Below the pieces are notes generated by a model. The model was not told the origin of the DNA. It did not search any database and was given only the letters and a program-made list of their open reading frames with translations. Shown in pieces: positions 24,501-38,660 of a stretch of 64,000 bases of DNA. The stretch covers positions 37,768 through 101,767 of the forward strand of contig SSBO01000016.1 in assembly GCA_005281725.1 (NCBI GenBank), given 5' to 3'. Each line of letters opens with the position of its first letter. Position 1 is the first letter of the stretch. This DNA is from Wuchereria bancrofti. Taxonomy: Eukaryota; Nematoda; Chromadorea; Rhabditida; Onchocercidae. The translations under genes were made by a program, and so were the position numbers.

Positions 24501-27500
24501 TAAAATATGAGATTAGTTCATATAAGAATAGTTTAAAATTATTTATTACTGAATTAGTAATCCATAATAAATCTTGTAATTAGTAATTGATTTAAATTTT
24601 ATCAATGAATAATAAAACAACAAAATGTTCACATCTAGTAATAACATTATTTCAAATAAATGTTTTTAAAATTTAAAAAAGAATTTAAATAAATGTTTGT
24701 AAAACATTTTAAAATATGAATAATTGATAATGGATTGTATGTGTAAACTACTAAAAATCTTATCAATTGATAGTAATAACAAGACATTATGCTTATTATT
24801 AGCCATTTTTAAAACATAAAATAAAATTTTGCAACTTTTTTCTTCCCTTATTTTCAATTACAGTTTAATGGAGCACATAGCATGGATATGTTGCGGTAAA
24901 TCAATAAAAAAGAAAAATCCGAAATCATTTCATGATGGCAATATTTCATTATTATTACCAGTAATTTTTTTAGTTTTAAAAATTTCTTTTTGAAAATAAT
25001 TTTACTGTCTTCTACTTCTATTTAATCATCATTTATGGATAACATATTCACATGTTTGCTTATAACCGTTTAATCTATCTTCCACTTACATTCATTTAAA
25101 TATCCGTTTTTCGATATTACTTAACCAACCGTTTGATCCATGTTCGTTTAATCATCCGTTTCTATCTTGTTCATTTGTTCGGTTTTCATTTTTGTTTTCA
25201 CGTACGAATAACTCTTCAATCCTTTTGTCATGTTAACTTTTTCTCCAAAAAAAAAAAAAACGTAACCCTTTATTTTCACATTTAAAGTCTTATGTCTTAC
25301 ATACTACCAATAACTTGGCAGCAATACTTCTTAATTTATATAACACAGTTTTCTAACCTTTGGTATTGTATTTCTTAACGAGCAGAAAAACTGAAGTTAA
25401 CAAAATTCCATTCCATTTATATCTTTCATATTTTTTAAATTATCAATCGATTTTATCCAGTTGATCACAAATGAAAATAGTAATTATTACGCATAACATA
25501 ACTTTTTAACTTAATACTCATTTTTTTTTATTAAAATTTATTATTCATTTATTCATTCTATCATTGTTCTATGAATACATCAAAACTTTTTTAAGATTGG
25601 TATTACTATAGGATGGGTATTTATATGTGCTGCAGTTTTTTTAAAATTCGAAAAAGATTGGGATTACTTCAAAAGTTTCTACTTTTTCTTCTGCTCACTT
25701 ACTACTATCGGTTACGGTTAGTTAGTTAAGTATACCTATTACTAATGTTATCTAAATTTTATTCATTATTACTTATTGGTTCTAACTTTTTAAAGAATTT
25801 TTTAGGCAAAAATTTCAGGTTATATTTTTTTAAAGTAAAAAAAAGAATTTTTAAGGCATATATTTTGAAATGAAATTTGCAGAGGTTTAACTTAAATTTC
25901 AACATAAATTACTAAATTGTTAAATTTGAAATATTTTTTAGGTGATGTAACACCAACAAATTCGATTGATATGTTTGTTATATTTGGACTGATAATGATT
26001 GGACTTGCATTATTTAGTATGTGTATCAATGTTCTTCAAATTAAACTCGAATGGTTGTTTGAAGAATTGTTGGTGACACTGCTGGAGGAATACAAACAAA
26101 AAGGTGTCCCGGCCGAAAGAATAAATGTTCCGGTAAAGTAAATTTGTTATCTTTATCCTTAATTATTGACTTTTGAGCTACCGGATTAACGATCAAATTT
26201 AATGAAATGTTATTTATTATTGATTAAGAAATTGTAAATGATATAAAATGGCATTATCATGAATCATACAAAGCAATCTTTGAAATATGTACAATTACTG
26301 TTAATAATTAATTCATTATTTTTATGATGTAAACATTTAGATTATACATAGTCACAACATAAACTTAACAAATATCTCAGCTTATAATTTAGGAAGCAAA
26401 ATTTTATTGATAGAATTTCTAAATAAACAAATGAAAAATTTACTGCATTGAAAAAGAAATCCTTTTCATAAGTAATGTTGCTAAGACCTTTTAATAATTT
26501 TTAAAATGATAAATTAATACCAAAAATGGTAAAAATTTTGAAATCTTGTCAAAAATATCAAATAAGAGCTATATTGTTGTCCGTTTTTTTTATTTTGCTT
26601 TTAAAAATTTTTAATGTCAACTTTTATCTAAGAAAAAAAGAGAATAAAAATTAAGTTAATGAATTCGTAGTAATTAATTTTTGCTTAATTTTAGAACAAA
26701 ATAGATTTTGTTTCTCTATGGCGTATGTGGCGTAAACGAAGACGTCAACCAAAAATTCAGCGTAAGGATACATTCGCAAATACCATATTACCACGAATCA
26801 AACGTGATCGCCGAGCACTACTAGAGCATATACGTCATGCACTCTGCATGGTACTTTATTGCTTTTTTTTAAACAGGTTTTTAAAAATAGATAGTTTTCT
26901 GAATTCATCACAATGATTTTAGATTATATACCACGATTATGCATGTTGTGATTATGATTATTATTATTTTGAACTACCTAATTTCTAAAGTATATAATAA
27001 GGATGCATAAGAGAATTGATGTATAAACGAAAATAATGCAATGAATGTTTTATTTCTATAAAATATTTCACTTTTTTTTGGAAGCAACTAAAAACTTATC
27101 AAGCTAAAAATGATCCGGTTTTAATTTTAGAAAAAAATTTACGCGTATATTAATAATTTAACTTTAATCATTAGTGCTTCAATTATACCTTCTCATTGCA
27201 ATTTTTTTAGCATCTAATTTTTGTCATATATTGGAAAAGCGGAATTATTAGTATTTAGAAAGGATGCTGGGAAAAATAATAATGATAACAATGTTAACAA
27301 CAATAATTTCAGGTAAACAAAGGTACCCAAACTGATGAACATATTGTTCAAGCATGTATAAATATGGGAAGTAAAAAATATTTCGATGCAGTATCCTGGC
27401 CTGATTTATCAATGCTACCTGAAAAAGAAAATGATGCACTTCCTGTTAGAGTCAAAAATATGGAGAATATTGAGTTAATTTTTAAATTTAATGACATTTT

Positions 27501-30500
27501 AAAAATTTTATGATTGATATTACTATAAATTATTCTGTTCGACAAAAATATCAAAAATGCAAATTCAATTTAATTTAATTATTTCAATTTTTCAAATAAA
27601 ATTTCTAGCATTTTTCGACTGTAGTGATAATGAATTATAAAATGGATGATTTTTGTTTGAAATATATGTATGTATAAAGTATATATTTAATTTCGATCAA
27701 TAGTACGAACTGAATTTTCCAACTTACTTTACTTTTATAGTCATCAAGTAGTGATTGTACCACCGCAGGCGTATGAATCACAAGAATTATGTATGACAAC
27801 AGTTAAAGACAGTTCACATATGTTACGGAATACTTCAATTCCAAGTTTGTCGTTGTAAATTGAACACAATTCATTTTCAATTTTGCTTTATTATATTAAC
27901 AAATTTAACTAATAGATATTTCAATCTTAATTTATAGTGTTATTTGATTAAACTAAGCTAATAAATATTTTGCTTCAGCTTTACTATGAAACGAATTATA
28001 ATTCTCACATACCGAAAATTTTTACTTCATATGTGGTTGTAGCATGATTCTATAATATGTAGGAGCAATTTTCTATACTGAAAAAAAAGCAGAATACACC
28101 GATTAAATTAAGCAATTAATTAATCAGTGAAGACAATGGTCATGCAAATTAGTGAAATAAATTTTTGATCTAAAAATTAAATAATTAAATTATGAAGAAG
28201 ATATAAGAAGTAACNACGAAAATAATGCAATGAATGTTTTATTTCTATAAAATATTTCACTTTTTTTTGGAAGCAACTAAAAACTTATCAAGCTAAAAAT
28301 GATCCGGTTTTAATTTTAGAAAAAAATTTACGCGTATATTAATAATTTAACTTTAATCATTAGTGCTTCAATTATACCTTCTCATTGCAATTTTTTTAGC
28401 ATCTAATTTTTGTCATATATTGGAAAAGCGGAATTATTAGTATTTAGAAAGGATGCTGGGAAAAATAATAATGATAACAATGTTAACAACAATAATTTCA
28501 GGTAAACAAAGGTACCCAAACTGATGAACATATTGTTCAAGCATGTATAAATATGGGAAGTAAAAAATATTTCGATGCAGTATCCTGGCCTGATTTATCA
28601 ATGCTACCTGAAAAAGAAAATGATGCACTTCCTGTTAGAGTCAAAAATATGGAGAATATTGAGTTAATTTTTAAATTTAATGACATTTTAAAAATTTTAT
28701 GATTGATATTACTATAAATTATTCTGTTCGACAAAAATATCAAAAATGCAAATTCAATTTAATTTAATTATTTCAATTTTTCAAATAAAATTTCTAGCAT
28801 TTTTCGACTGTAGTGATAATGAATTATAAAATGGATGATTTTTGTTTGAAATATATGTATGTATAAAGTATATATTTAATTTCGATCAATAGTACGAACT
28901 GAATTTTCCAACTTACTTTACTTTTATAGTCATCAAGTAGTGATTGTACCACCGCAGGCGTATGAATCACAAGAATTATGTATGACAACAGTTAAAGACA
29001 GTTCACATATGTTACGGAATACTTCAATTCCAAGTTTGTCGTTGTAAATTGAACACAATTCATTTTCAATTTTGCTTTATTATATTAACAAATTTAACTA
29101 ATAGATATTTCAATCTTAATTTATAGTGTTATTTGATTAAACTAAGCTAATAAATATTTTGCTTCAGCTTTACTATGAAACGAATTATAATTCTCACATA
29201 CCGAAAATTTTTACTTCATATGTGGTTGTAGCATGATTCTATAATATGTAGGAGCAATTTTCTATACTGAAAAAAAAGCAGAATACACCGATTAAATTAA
29301 GCAATTAATTAATCAGTGAAGACAATGGTCATGCAAATTAGTGAAATAAATTTTTGATCTAAAAATTAAATAATTAAATTATGAAGAAGATATAAGAAGT
29401 AACAATTGTTATGAGAAAATGAAAAGAAAAAATAAATTCGTGAATGAAATAAAATGCCTACAAAAATGAATAATTCTTTTTTTGGCAATGAAAAAATTTA
29501 CGGCTTATCTCAGTTTTATTTTCACGTATTAGAAATATAACAATATTGGTTGATTTCTCCTTTTTTTTGCTTAATTTTTTAACAAATTCAGTTGAACATT
29601 TGTATATATGATATTTTATCACTTTTCTTTAAAACGAAGAAAAAAAAGTGAACTAAAGGAAGAAATTAATCAAACTTAAGGTAAAGTTTATTAACATTTA
29701 TTTATTAATATTTATTAACCTTAAAGTATTTATTAACATTTATCACTCCTTCAGATGATCAGCAATCATCTTCAATAGATAAATCACAACGGTTATCATT
29801 TGTTAAAACAACAGAAAGTATTCCACTTTTGTCACAAACAATGAATACATCTTACATGTATACAACACCAAAAGCAAGACGAGTAATGTTTTTTTTTTTT
29901 CTTTTTTCTTTTTTTCAAAATTAAAAATCATATGAAAGGTTTTTTTTTTAATTAAAGACGTAATTTTTCAATTTACTAAAGCTATAAATACATCCTTATT
30001 ACATTGGCTTTATTATTTTATTAATAATATCAATTATGATACCAATAATTGATTGACGTGCTTGATATCTTACAATACAAGTTTATAATTTCGCAAAGTT
30101 TTGCTCTAATTTAAAATTAATGAAAGCATGCTATTCCTGATATACCATGGTGGCTTGCACTGAATAAATTTCACGACTCTTAATTTACATATTAGTCTAT
30201 TTTAAACAATATTGTAGTAGTATACTTATATTGACAAAATTATATTGGTATATTTTAAATAGCATATTAATATCATTTGGTTGCTAAACTGTTAAACTTT
30301 AAATAATATACTTTAATATGCTTAAAATTACGTCCAAAATTATTTCATACAATATATTAATTTAAATTTCATACTTTTAGTAACATCTAAAAATGCACTT
30401 TGATATATTTTATAATTTAGTCTAAATCATACATTTCAAATAATTTCCGAATTTTTTTCTGGTACACTACAGATATATACTGATGAATTGCATCGATTGT

Positions 30501-30610
30501 TAGCCGAAGTGAAAGCACGAATTGATGATTGCCGCGCATTGACAGATAGCAAAAATGATATACAATCGGATGACATTGGACAATCTTCAACCAATGAGAA
30601 GAATTCTTGA
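21588..30610 (+). CDS. Two-pore-domain potassium channel (TWK/K2P family), 5' end missing
   Basis: Thirteen exons join in phase: 21588-21707, 22084-22371, 22534-22689, 23225-23384, 24020-24191, 24864-24960, 25596-25716, 25942-26132, 26695-26850, 27313-27473, 27741-27844, 29755-29882, 30473-30610 (663 aa; start exon not identified). K2P channels pass background K+ current and set resting potential in nerve and muscle. Numbering from the first visible residue: M1 about 51-73 (FPVFILIAYSFFGGLIFYLI), pore 1 TTYTTIGYGN about 243-252, M2 LAVMLYATIGIPLVLMIL, M3 IGWVFICAAVFL, pore 2 LTTIGYGD 366-373, M4 IFGLIMIGLALFSMCINVLQ. The M1-P1 loop is about 150 residues against a usual 60 or so. The C-terminal tail is long, hydrophilic, Ser/Thr-rich. 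Exons 10 and 11 occur a second time at 28502-28662 and 28930-29033 because of the duplication at the N; they total 265 nt, so using both copies would shift the frame. Confidence 0.93.
23877..24000. repeat. TGATAT-type simple repeat in a K2P intron
   Basis: A run of variants of GTGATAT, ATGATATG and ATATATGA lies immediately upstream of the pore-1 exon (24020). It is low-complexity AT/G sequence. Confidence 0.7.
27027..28214. repeat. Exact 1188-bp duplication, copy 1 (contains K2P exons 10-11)
   Basis: Bases 27027-28214 are repeated at 28216-29403 (offset 1189) with no difference seen, and only an N lies between them. The copy includes channel exons 27313-27473 and 27741-27844. Identity through introns argues against an old tandem duplication. 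Confidence 0.93.
28215..28215. other. Single N (assembly join)
   Basis: A lone N separates two identical 1188-bp copies. Confidence 0.95.
28216..29403. repeat. Exact 1188-bp duplication, copy 2
   Basis: Second copy of 27027-28214. It repeats channel exons 10 and 11 at 28502-28662 and 28930-29033. Either copy 1 or copy 2 should be removed when the locus is modelled. Confidence 0.93.
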
Positions 30611-30655
30611 CATATTTCCTTTTTTCTCTCTTTGAATGCAAATGATTATCAAGGA

Positions 30656-30661
30656 AATAAA
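30656..30661 (+). terminator. Poly(A) signal AATAAA for the K2P channel
   Basis: AATAAA lies 46 nt after the stop codon at 30608-30610, in the expected place for 3' end formation. Confidence 0.45.
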
Positions 30662-31789
30662 AAAAAGAATACAAATACAATTAAAAAAATTAGATAAAGA
30701 AAATTATACTTTCAAAAAAGCATTTTTGCAAGTAAATATGAATTTCTACAATTATTCATTTTGATCAAAACTTCCGTCTTAGCGACTTCTTACTATATAA
30801 TTCATGTGACAGATGAATGTAAATTATACAGAATACTATAAAAGAGAAAGGAAGAAACAATTTTCGATGAAAAATGAAATAAAACAAGATATAAAACCGA
30901 AATATTGTTCAATTTGACATTACTCATTTGATAAGAAAATGATAATAAGCGATGAAACTTAGCTTTTATCATGGGAATAAATAAATAATACCATTCATAC
31001 TGGATGCTTGTCTTTGTGATAAGCATTTGTAATCTTCATTTATGTTATTTGTAACATATGCCTTGATAATTTTTAAATGTTGGTCGATAAATAGAGCCGT
31101 ATCAAATATAAAAAATTATCGAAAAAAAAAAGAACATTTCATGAATTAATACAGAGTTTAATTTCTTCATTCTTTGGTTTTTATTTTTTATTTTCTTTTT
31201 TTTTCCGGACCCATCAGAATTTTTTTAGATTGTTGAAAAATTCCATATATCACTGAAGGACTCTTGAACAATTGAAAATTATTTAATTTGATGGAAAAAT
31301 TTCTTCATCTAAATTGAATTAATTAGTAGAAAAAAAAATTTAATCATCCCACTCGAATTAATCACTCAAACTCCAAAACGGGACGAAAAAAACTGGACTC
31401 TACACTCTTCATCAATTCCTCTTCACATACTATCTCACTTCTCCCACATTTGTCTGATCGCCTCGTTCAAAAAAAGTCTCATAATGCGGATGTGAAGGAA
31501 ATTTTTGAATTGAAAATTCTGCCGGTAAAAATGGGTGTGAGTGGTAGGTGAGTTGGAGTTTTTTTCATTAGTGGTTGGTTATTCGTCGCAGGCTCTACTG
31601 GTTAGTTTGCCGGTTCATCTGCTAGTTTTTTTCCATCGTAGTGGCATTATCAATAGATGCGGTCGATACGCAGATTTATTTATATTGTAATGAAGAAGGT
31701 AAAAGAAAATAAGTGAATGAATATGGATGCTTTTTAAATGTCCATTATTAATACTCGTTAAACGCATACTTGAAACGTAAAGATATTGC
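30662..31789. other. Spacer upstream of the Aurora kinase
   Basis: No exon seen. The last 450 bp before the gene are less AT-rich (31,340-31,640), as expected for a promoter and 5' flank. Confidence 0.4.
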
Positions 31790-31791
31790 AG
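31790..31791 (+). promoter_or_regulatory. Probable spliced-leader acceptor of Aurora kinase
   Basis: AAGATATTGCAG is followed after 10 nt by the initiating ATG at 31802. No upstream coding exon is needed. Confidence 0.5.
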
Positions 31792-31801
31792 AATTCCAAT
31801 A

Positions 31802-33624
<1,823 letters not shown>

Positions 33625-35769
33625 CAAATGATACCAGTCGAGACAGGGCCAAATATGGTGCAGTTATTTAAATGGCAATGCTGCGAACGATGAAATAATT
33701 AGAATTAAAAAACAATAGATATCAAAATAATGCTTCATGTTTCCCAGAAAATTCGGTGTTTCGATAAGAGTAGAATATGGTTTGAGTTCCATTTAAACAA
33801 AATTCTTTGCTAGAATAGAGTTAATTTTTCTTTTTAAAGTTTTGATATATATGTGTAATATCATTGCAAAATTCACAATTTACTCTATTTCCAGCTTATT
33901 TAGCATTACACTGTTCGTATTTGATTTTTAAGCAATTTATCTTCCTATGATCGCTTGAAATTGATTATTTATTGAATATCCACCATATTTATTTTCAATA
34001 TATATTGTCGATGCTAAACGACATAAAGGCAAACATTTTTTTATGATAGACATCTGATTTTCATTCAGTTCAACCCGTTTTGTAGTTTTTCTTTCCATGT
34101 TACTATTTTCGTAGTCTTTTTGCTTTCATGCGATCACAAAGATGAGCATCAAGTAATTAATATCTGTTGTAGAAAGCTATATTCAGCAATTTTTCCTTCC
34201 CCGTGTTTGAACACCTATTTGACAGCTTTGTTTACATATTTGGTAGCTTGATTCTCCACATGATACATGTCTATTAGTTTTTTCTACTTTGAAAGATTTT
34301 ATAATTTCACAAAGCAGTAAAAAAAAGAGACTGAATTAATAAGCTTCACGTCAAACGAGTGAATAAAGTGGGTATCCAAAATGGACTATTTGCAGTAAAC
34401 TTCATATAAATGCATTGGAGATTACATCAAGGTGGAAGGGGAGAAGGGGAAAAAGAATTAATACTCTTTATAGATTTCTATAATTTCATAGATGATGTTA
34501 CAATACTGAATTCTGGAAGATTAGCGGTGTAAATTGAAGCCTATCCTTGAAGTAGAAGAAAGGTAAGGTATTAAGATATAAATTTGGTAATTGAAATTTA
34601 ACTGTTTGGATTCTAAATGGTCGGAATTTGAAACTTTGAAAAAAGTTCGGACAGTAATTTCCATAACAATATGATAAGGTTAACTGTTAATCAGATAGGC
34701 CTGACATCCAATATACTTTACCTTAGATTAAATTTGTTTCCTTGTTTTTTTCTTTCCTTTTCATCCGTGAATTTATAATCATGCTTCTGATATGGAATGG
34801 GAATCAATATATTATTACGTATATTATTATGCAGAATAAAATGATAGTGATGCAATGCATTTGACAATTTTAATTGAACCATCATCCGTTTTTTTGCCAA
34901 AATTCATAATTTTTATATACGCTTGAGAAATTATTTCTTTTTCTCTTTTTTGTGTGTATATTTTATTTGTAGCATCCAAACTGATTATAAATTTGTGAGT
35001 ATCAGATGTAGAGAAACTTAGAAATGGTGCAAAACTGATATGTTTATTAAGCTAGTAGTTGTATTTTTCTTCAGTTATTATCATTTCCTAACAAATACTT
35101 GTTCTTTGAATATGGGTTTTTTCTTTTTTTTTAAATTAAAAATAATTACAATTGATTCATACTGTTACATATTGCAATATTTTCTCCCCTGTTGCTTTTA
35201 TTATTAATGTATTATTGGTAGCTTTGAGTAAACACATGGAAATTTTTACGATTCATTAGCTAAATTAAAAAGAAAATAGCGGCCAGGATTGAATTCCATT
35301 GAATTATGAATTCTACGATTTGGAGAGATGGGACGTAATCTTAAGGTGGGTGCAAAGCTGTTGTAGGTAAGGCGAGGTTTTAACATGAATTCTTTTCCGC
35401 GGTATAAAAGTGTTAAAATTGGAGTACAATTTGATATGAGGTGACTGACCGTCATTTGCCATGAAAATGATAGGATTGGTGGAGGGAGGAGGATTTTCTC
35501 TCTCACATAAGGTTATTTGGTCTTCTTTTAGTATTAATCAAGCGAAAATATTTGTATTTTTCGTGTGTCATTTGTTTAATTTTAATTGAATATATGTGAA
35601 AATAGAAGTCCATTTTTTGTTTTTTTTAGCGATTAATTAAAAAATAAAGTGCATTTTATTTGTATTCAGAGCGCGCGTTTGTAAGTCTTTGCAGTTTTGT
35701 TTCTTTTTTTATTTTTCTCTTTGTTTTTATTTTTTGCTTTTAAGAGGAAAAAAAAGTATTTTACTTTTT
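33625..35769. other. Spacer between Aurora and MRTO4
   Basis: Holds the Aurora 3' UTR and the MRTO4 promoter flank. No exon recognised. Minus-strand open frames at 34718-34900 and 35246-35506 have no splice or family support. Confidence 0.45.
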
Positions 35770-35771
35770 AG
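35770..35771 (+). promoter_or_regulatory. Probable spliced-leader acceptor of MRTO4
   Basis: GTATTTTACTTTTTAG precedes a 41-nt leader and the ATG at 35813. The pattern matches the other gene starts in the window. Confidence 0.45.
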
Positions 35772-35812
35772 GAAAATATAGAAGCGGACATAACAAATTT
35801 ATACCGTTGAAG

Positions 35813-37750
35813 ATGCCAAAATCAAAACGTGAAGTAGATGGTAATTTTCTTATGAATTTGACCTATGCTGTAAATTTTTTTTTACTACAAATAGCAATCA
35901 TTTAGATGGCATGTGATGGTACTTCTGCATAATGTGATAACATTATTTAACTTTTATTTTATGGCAATTTTTCTCGTATCTATTCAGGTATGCAATAAGA
36001 GAGTTTCTGAGCACTTATACATTTTGATGGAAGATTTCATAATTTTTTGTCTTCTTTTCCGCACAACTATTCCACTAACATTTTGATAAAATACAAAGAT
36101 CAAAAAAAAAAAAAAAAAAATGACTTTTGATGAAGATAGGAGAAAGGATTTATAGTTTTCTCTTTACTGTTTCTTTCTTTTTGCTTTTCAACTTTTCATT
36201 ATTACGTTGTGATTTCCAGTGTCATTAACTCGGGTAAAGAAAAAAACGAAGGAAAAGAAGATCAAGTTGGTTGATGAAATACGAAAATGTGTTGATACAT
36301 ACGAGCATTTATTTCTTTTCAAAATTGAAAACATGCGTTCTTCTAAATTTATTGAAGTAAACTATAAGTCTTTTTGAATCATCTTTTGTAAACTAGATTG
36401 CATTTAAATGTTTTTGCTTCATTACTTTAGCTGTATACCAAAGTCAGTTTGGTTGTAAACCCTGGTGGCTTCTAGCTAATCAGGAAGAATTTTATTTAAA
36501 ATATTTGACTCTGAATATCATTATATTCTAGCTTGTAGTAAATGTGGGGACTCCTGGGAGTTTTCCTTTTTTCACATTAAAAAGAATATTCAGCTAAGAA
36601 GCTTGAAGGAGAATTTGGTATAGGGATTTATTTTTTGGTAATTTCACGCGGTTTTTTTTATTGATTTTTACCAATAGTTTGGAACGTGTGAAGTGAAAGT
36701 ATTTCCTTCTCTTGTTATTTTCAGATTCGGCAAAAATATAAGAATAATTCACGTTTCTTCTATGGCAAAAATAATGTTATGGCAATTGCGCTGGGCAAAA
36801 CTTCATCCACAGAATATGCGCGTGGATTGAATAAGGTTGGCATTTTCCTGTTGAGAATGAATAGATTTTGGAATATTGCAATTTTAATTTTTGAAAAAAT
36901 AGAACACAAAAGAATTTCAATTTATGAATGTATGGAGATATTCAGTCCATATTTTTATATTAATTTTCCTTAAAGATCAGTGGTTTGTTGAAAGGAGAAT
37001 GTGGTTTAATGTTTACAAATGAAGATCATGATAGTGTTAAAAAGTAAGTTATCTTTTTTTTTTTTCTTTTTTTTTAAAGTTGTTAGTAGGTCGTTATGTA
37101 TCGTTTAGAATTTTCGTGAATTCTTTTATGAAAGATTCACCTACAGCAAATCCTACTCTGTTGCTTAGCTTTTTTTGAAATTTTTGAATTTTCTGAAATA
37201 TCCGTTGTATTTCAGATATTTCAATGAAATGTATATGTCAGATTTTGCTCGATGTGGTCAAACTGCAATTAGTACTGTTGAGCTGTGTGAGGGACCGCTA
37301 ACGCAATTTCCGTTTTCTCTAGAACCACAGCTCAGGAAGCTTGGCTTGCCAACTAAACTGGAGAAAGGTAAGATATTATCAAAAGTTTTGTCTTAGTACC
37401 ATTAAGCCTTGGCTTTTCTGTCATATAATAATTTTCTGGGGAATCTCGTAGCTTTATTACATGTTCTGATATTAATCGTATAGCATGCAATCATGGCTAT
37501 TTTCCAATGAATGATGTATCTCTTCGAGATGTTCCTTCCTTCCTCATCCAAAAGTTCAGTTGCAAAATACTCAAATTAAATTTCAGGTGTAGTGACATTG
37601 ATATCTCATTACGTTATTTGCAAAGACGGTGATAAATTAACCGCTGATCAGTGCAGGTTATTGAAACTTCTTAGTTACAAGATGTCTACATTTCATGTTA
37701 AACTTTCTGCTCACTGGTGCAAACGCACGGGTTTCACTTACATTACCTAA
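35813..37750 (+). CDS. Mrt4/MRTO4 ribosome assembly factor (P0-like)
   Basis: Six exons in phase: 35813-35840, 36220-36356, 36725-36835, 36976-37043, 37216-37367, 37587-37750 (660 nt, 219 aa; human MRTO4 is 239). Mrt4 is a nucleolar paralogue of stalk protein P0; it holds the P0 site on pre-60S particles and is exchanged for P0 late in maturation. Visible: start MPKSKREVDVSLTRVKKK, DEIRKCVDTYEHLFLFKIEN, MRSSKFIEIRQKYKNNSRFF, YGKNNVMAIALGKT, LLKGECGLMFTNED, FARCGQTA, LEPQLRKLGLPTKLEKGVV. The C-terminus is the TADQCRLLKLLSYKM region. There is no acidic P-protein tail, as expected for Mrt4 rather than P0. The ATG is the only one giving the conserved N-terminus. The next + strand gene begins 0.9 kb downstream. 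Confidence 0.95.
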
Positions 37751-38621
37751 TATATTTTTGAATGTTATTGTCTTCCTGTTGAAATACACTTCTAATGTAG
37801 AATGCTAGAACCTTAATATACATTAACTATGATAACTTTTCAAATTTTATTTCCTATTAAAAAAACGACCGATTTGTTGTCCTGATGGATATGAGAAAAA
37901 ATGTCTGGTCTCCCATTCTAAAGTATAATAAATTCAAATTCAGTTTTGCTTCGAACAAGTTATTTTCGCATCGTTTTTTCGATATCATTTCTCCACTACT
38001 GTGGTTTCTAATTTTTGAAAAGATTTTCAGACTTCCGAATTTTCTGTTGCCATTTTATTTAGAAAATAGACATATAAGTCGTTGGTCTTTTTTTCTTTTT
38101 TTTTCAATACTGCTCACTAGAAGTTTTTTTTTCTTTGTTGTTGTTACTACCTAATCATCTGCCACAGATCTGTAATATTATGTGTGAAGATGAAATAAAT
38201 GATTACAAATAATTATGAAATATGCAAATAACATGAAGGTGAAATATTTCCTAAAGTGCACAGTAGCAAATGTTATATATCAATATTGCTATTTGAAAGA
38301 GGATTTCAGACGGAAGAATACGAAACCGCTGGTTAGTGGTACGATATGGATTATTTTATATTTCATATCTTTTAAAGATTTCAAATTAAGCAAAACTAGG
38401 AAGATTTGTATTATAAAATGTTAAAGCAAAGAGATAAAACAAAGATTGCGCATATAAAGATTTGATTTCTTTATGTGGATACTATGAGTGAGTGCAATTG
38501 ACTTTCAAACTAGAGTATACTATTGAATCTCGAGAATATTTTATTCTTTAGTAGTGGATTATTATATTACTGCTTTGAATTGGTAATTTCATTTTTTTTT
38601 TCTTTTGGTTCTATATCTTGT
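37751..38621. other. Spacer after MRTO4 with a decayed exon copy
   Basis: Contains no intact gene. At about 38277-38340 lies a degenerate copy of exon 2 and flanking intron of the next gene (see separate entry). AATAAA near 38191 may serve MRTO4. Confidence 0.5.
38277..38340 (+). pseudogene. Degenerate duplicate of exon 2 of the downstream membrane-protein gene
   Basis: The stretch TATCAATATTGCTATTTGAA, AGAGGATTTCAGACGGAAGA, ATACGAAACCGCTGGTTAG parallels TATCAATATTGCCATTTCAA, AGAGAATTTCAGGCGAAAAA, ATACGAAACCACCGATTAG at 38880-38939. Translated in the same phase it gives RKNTKPLVSG against RKNTKPPISNG in the live gene. It includes the acceptor site but no matching downstream donor, and it lies 600 bp upstream of the intact exon. 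It is best read as a decayed local duplication; an alternative upstream exon cannot be excluded. Confidence 0.7.
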
Positions 38622-38623
38622 AG
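38622..38623 (+). promoter_or_regulatory. Probable spliced-leader acceptor of the membrane-protein gene
   Basis: GGTTCTATATCTTGTAG is followed by a 37-nt leader and ATG at 38661. It lies 870 bp beyond the MRTO4 stop on the same strand, so it could be an independent promoter or an operon-type downstream site. Confidence 0.4.
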
Positions 38624-38660
38624 TTCACGGAACATAAGGGCAAGTGTTAGTGGTGATGAT

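Noticed and set aside
28437..28743. Second set of open frames and second copies of K2P exons as a tandem exon duplication
   Set aside because: Sequence is identical including introns, flanked by an N, and inclusion would break the frame; treated as assembly redundancy.
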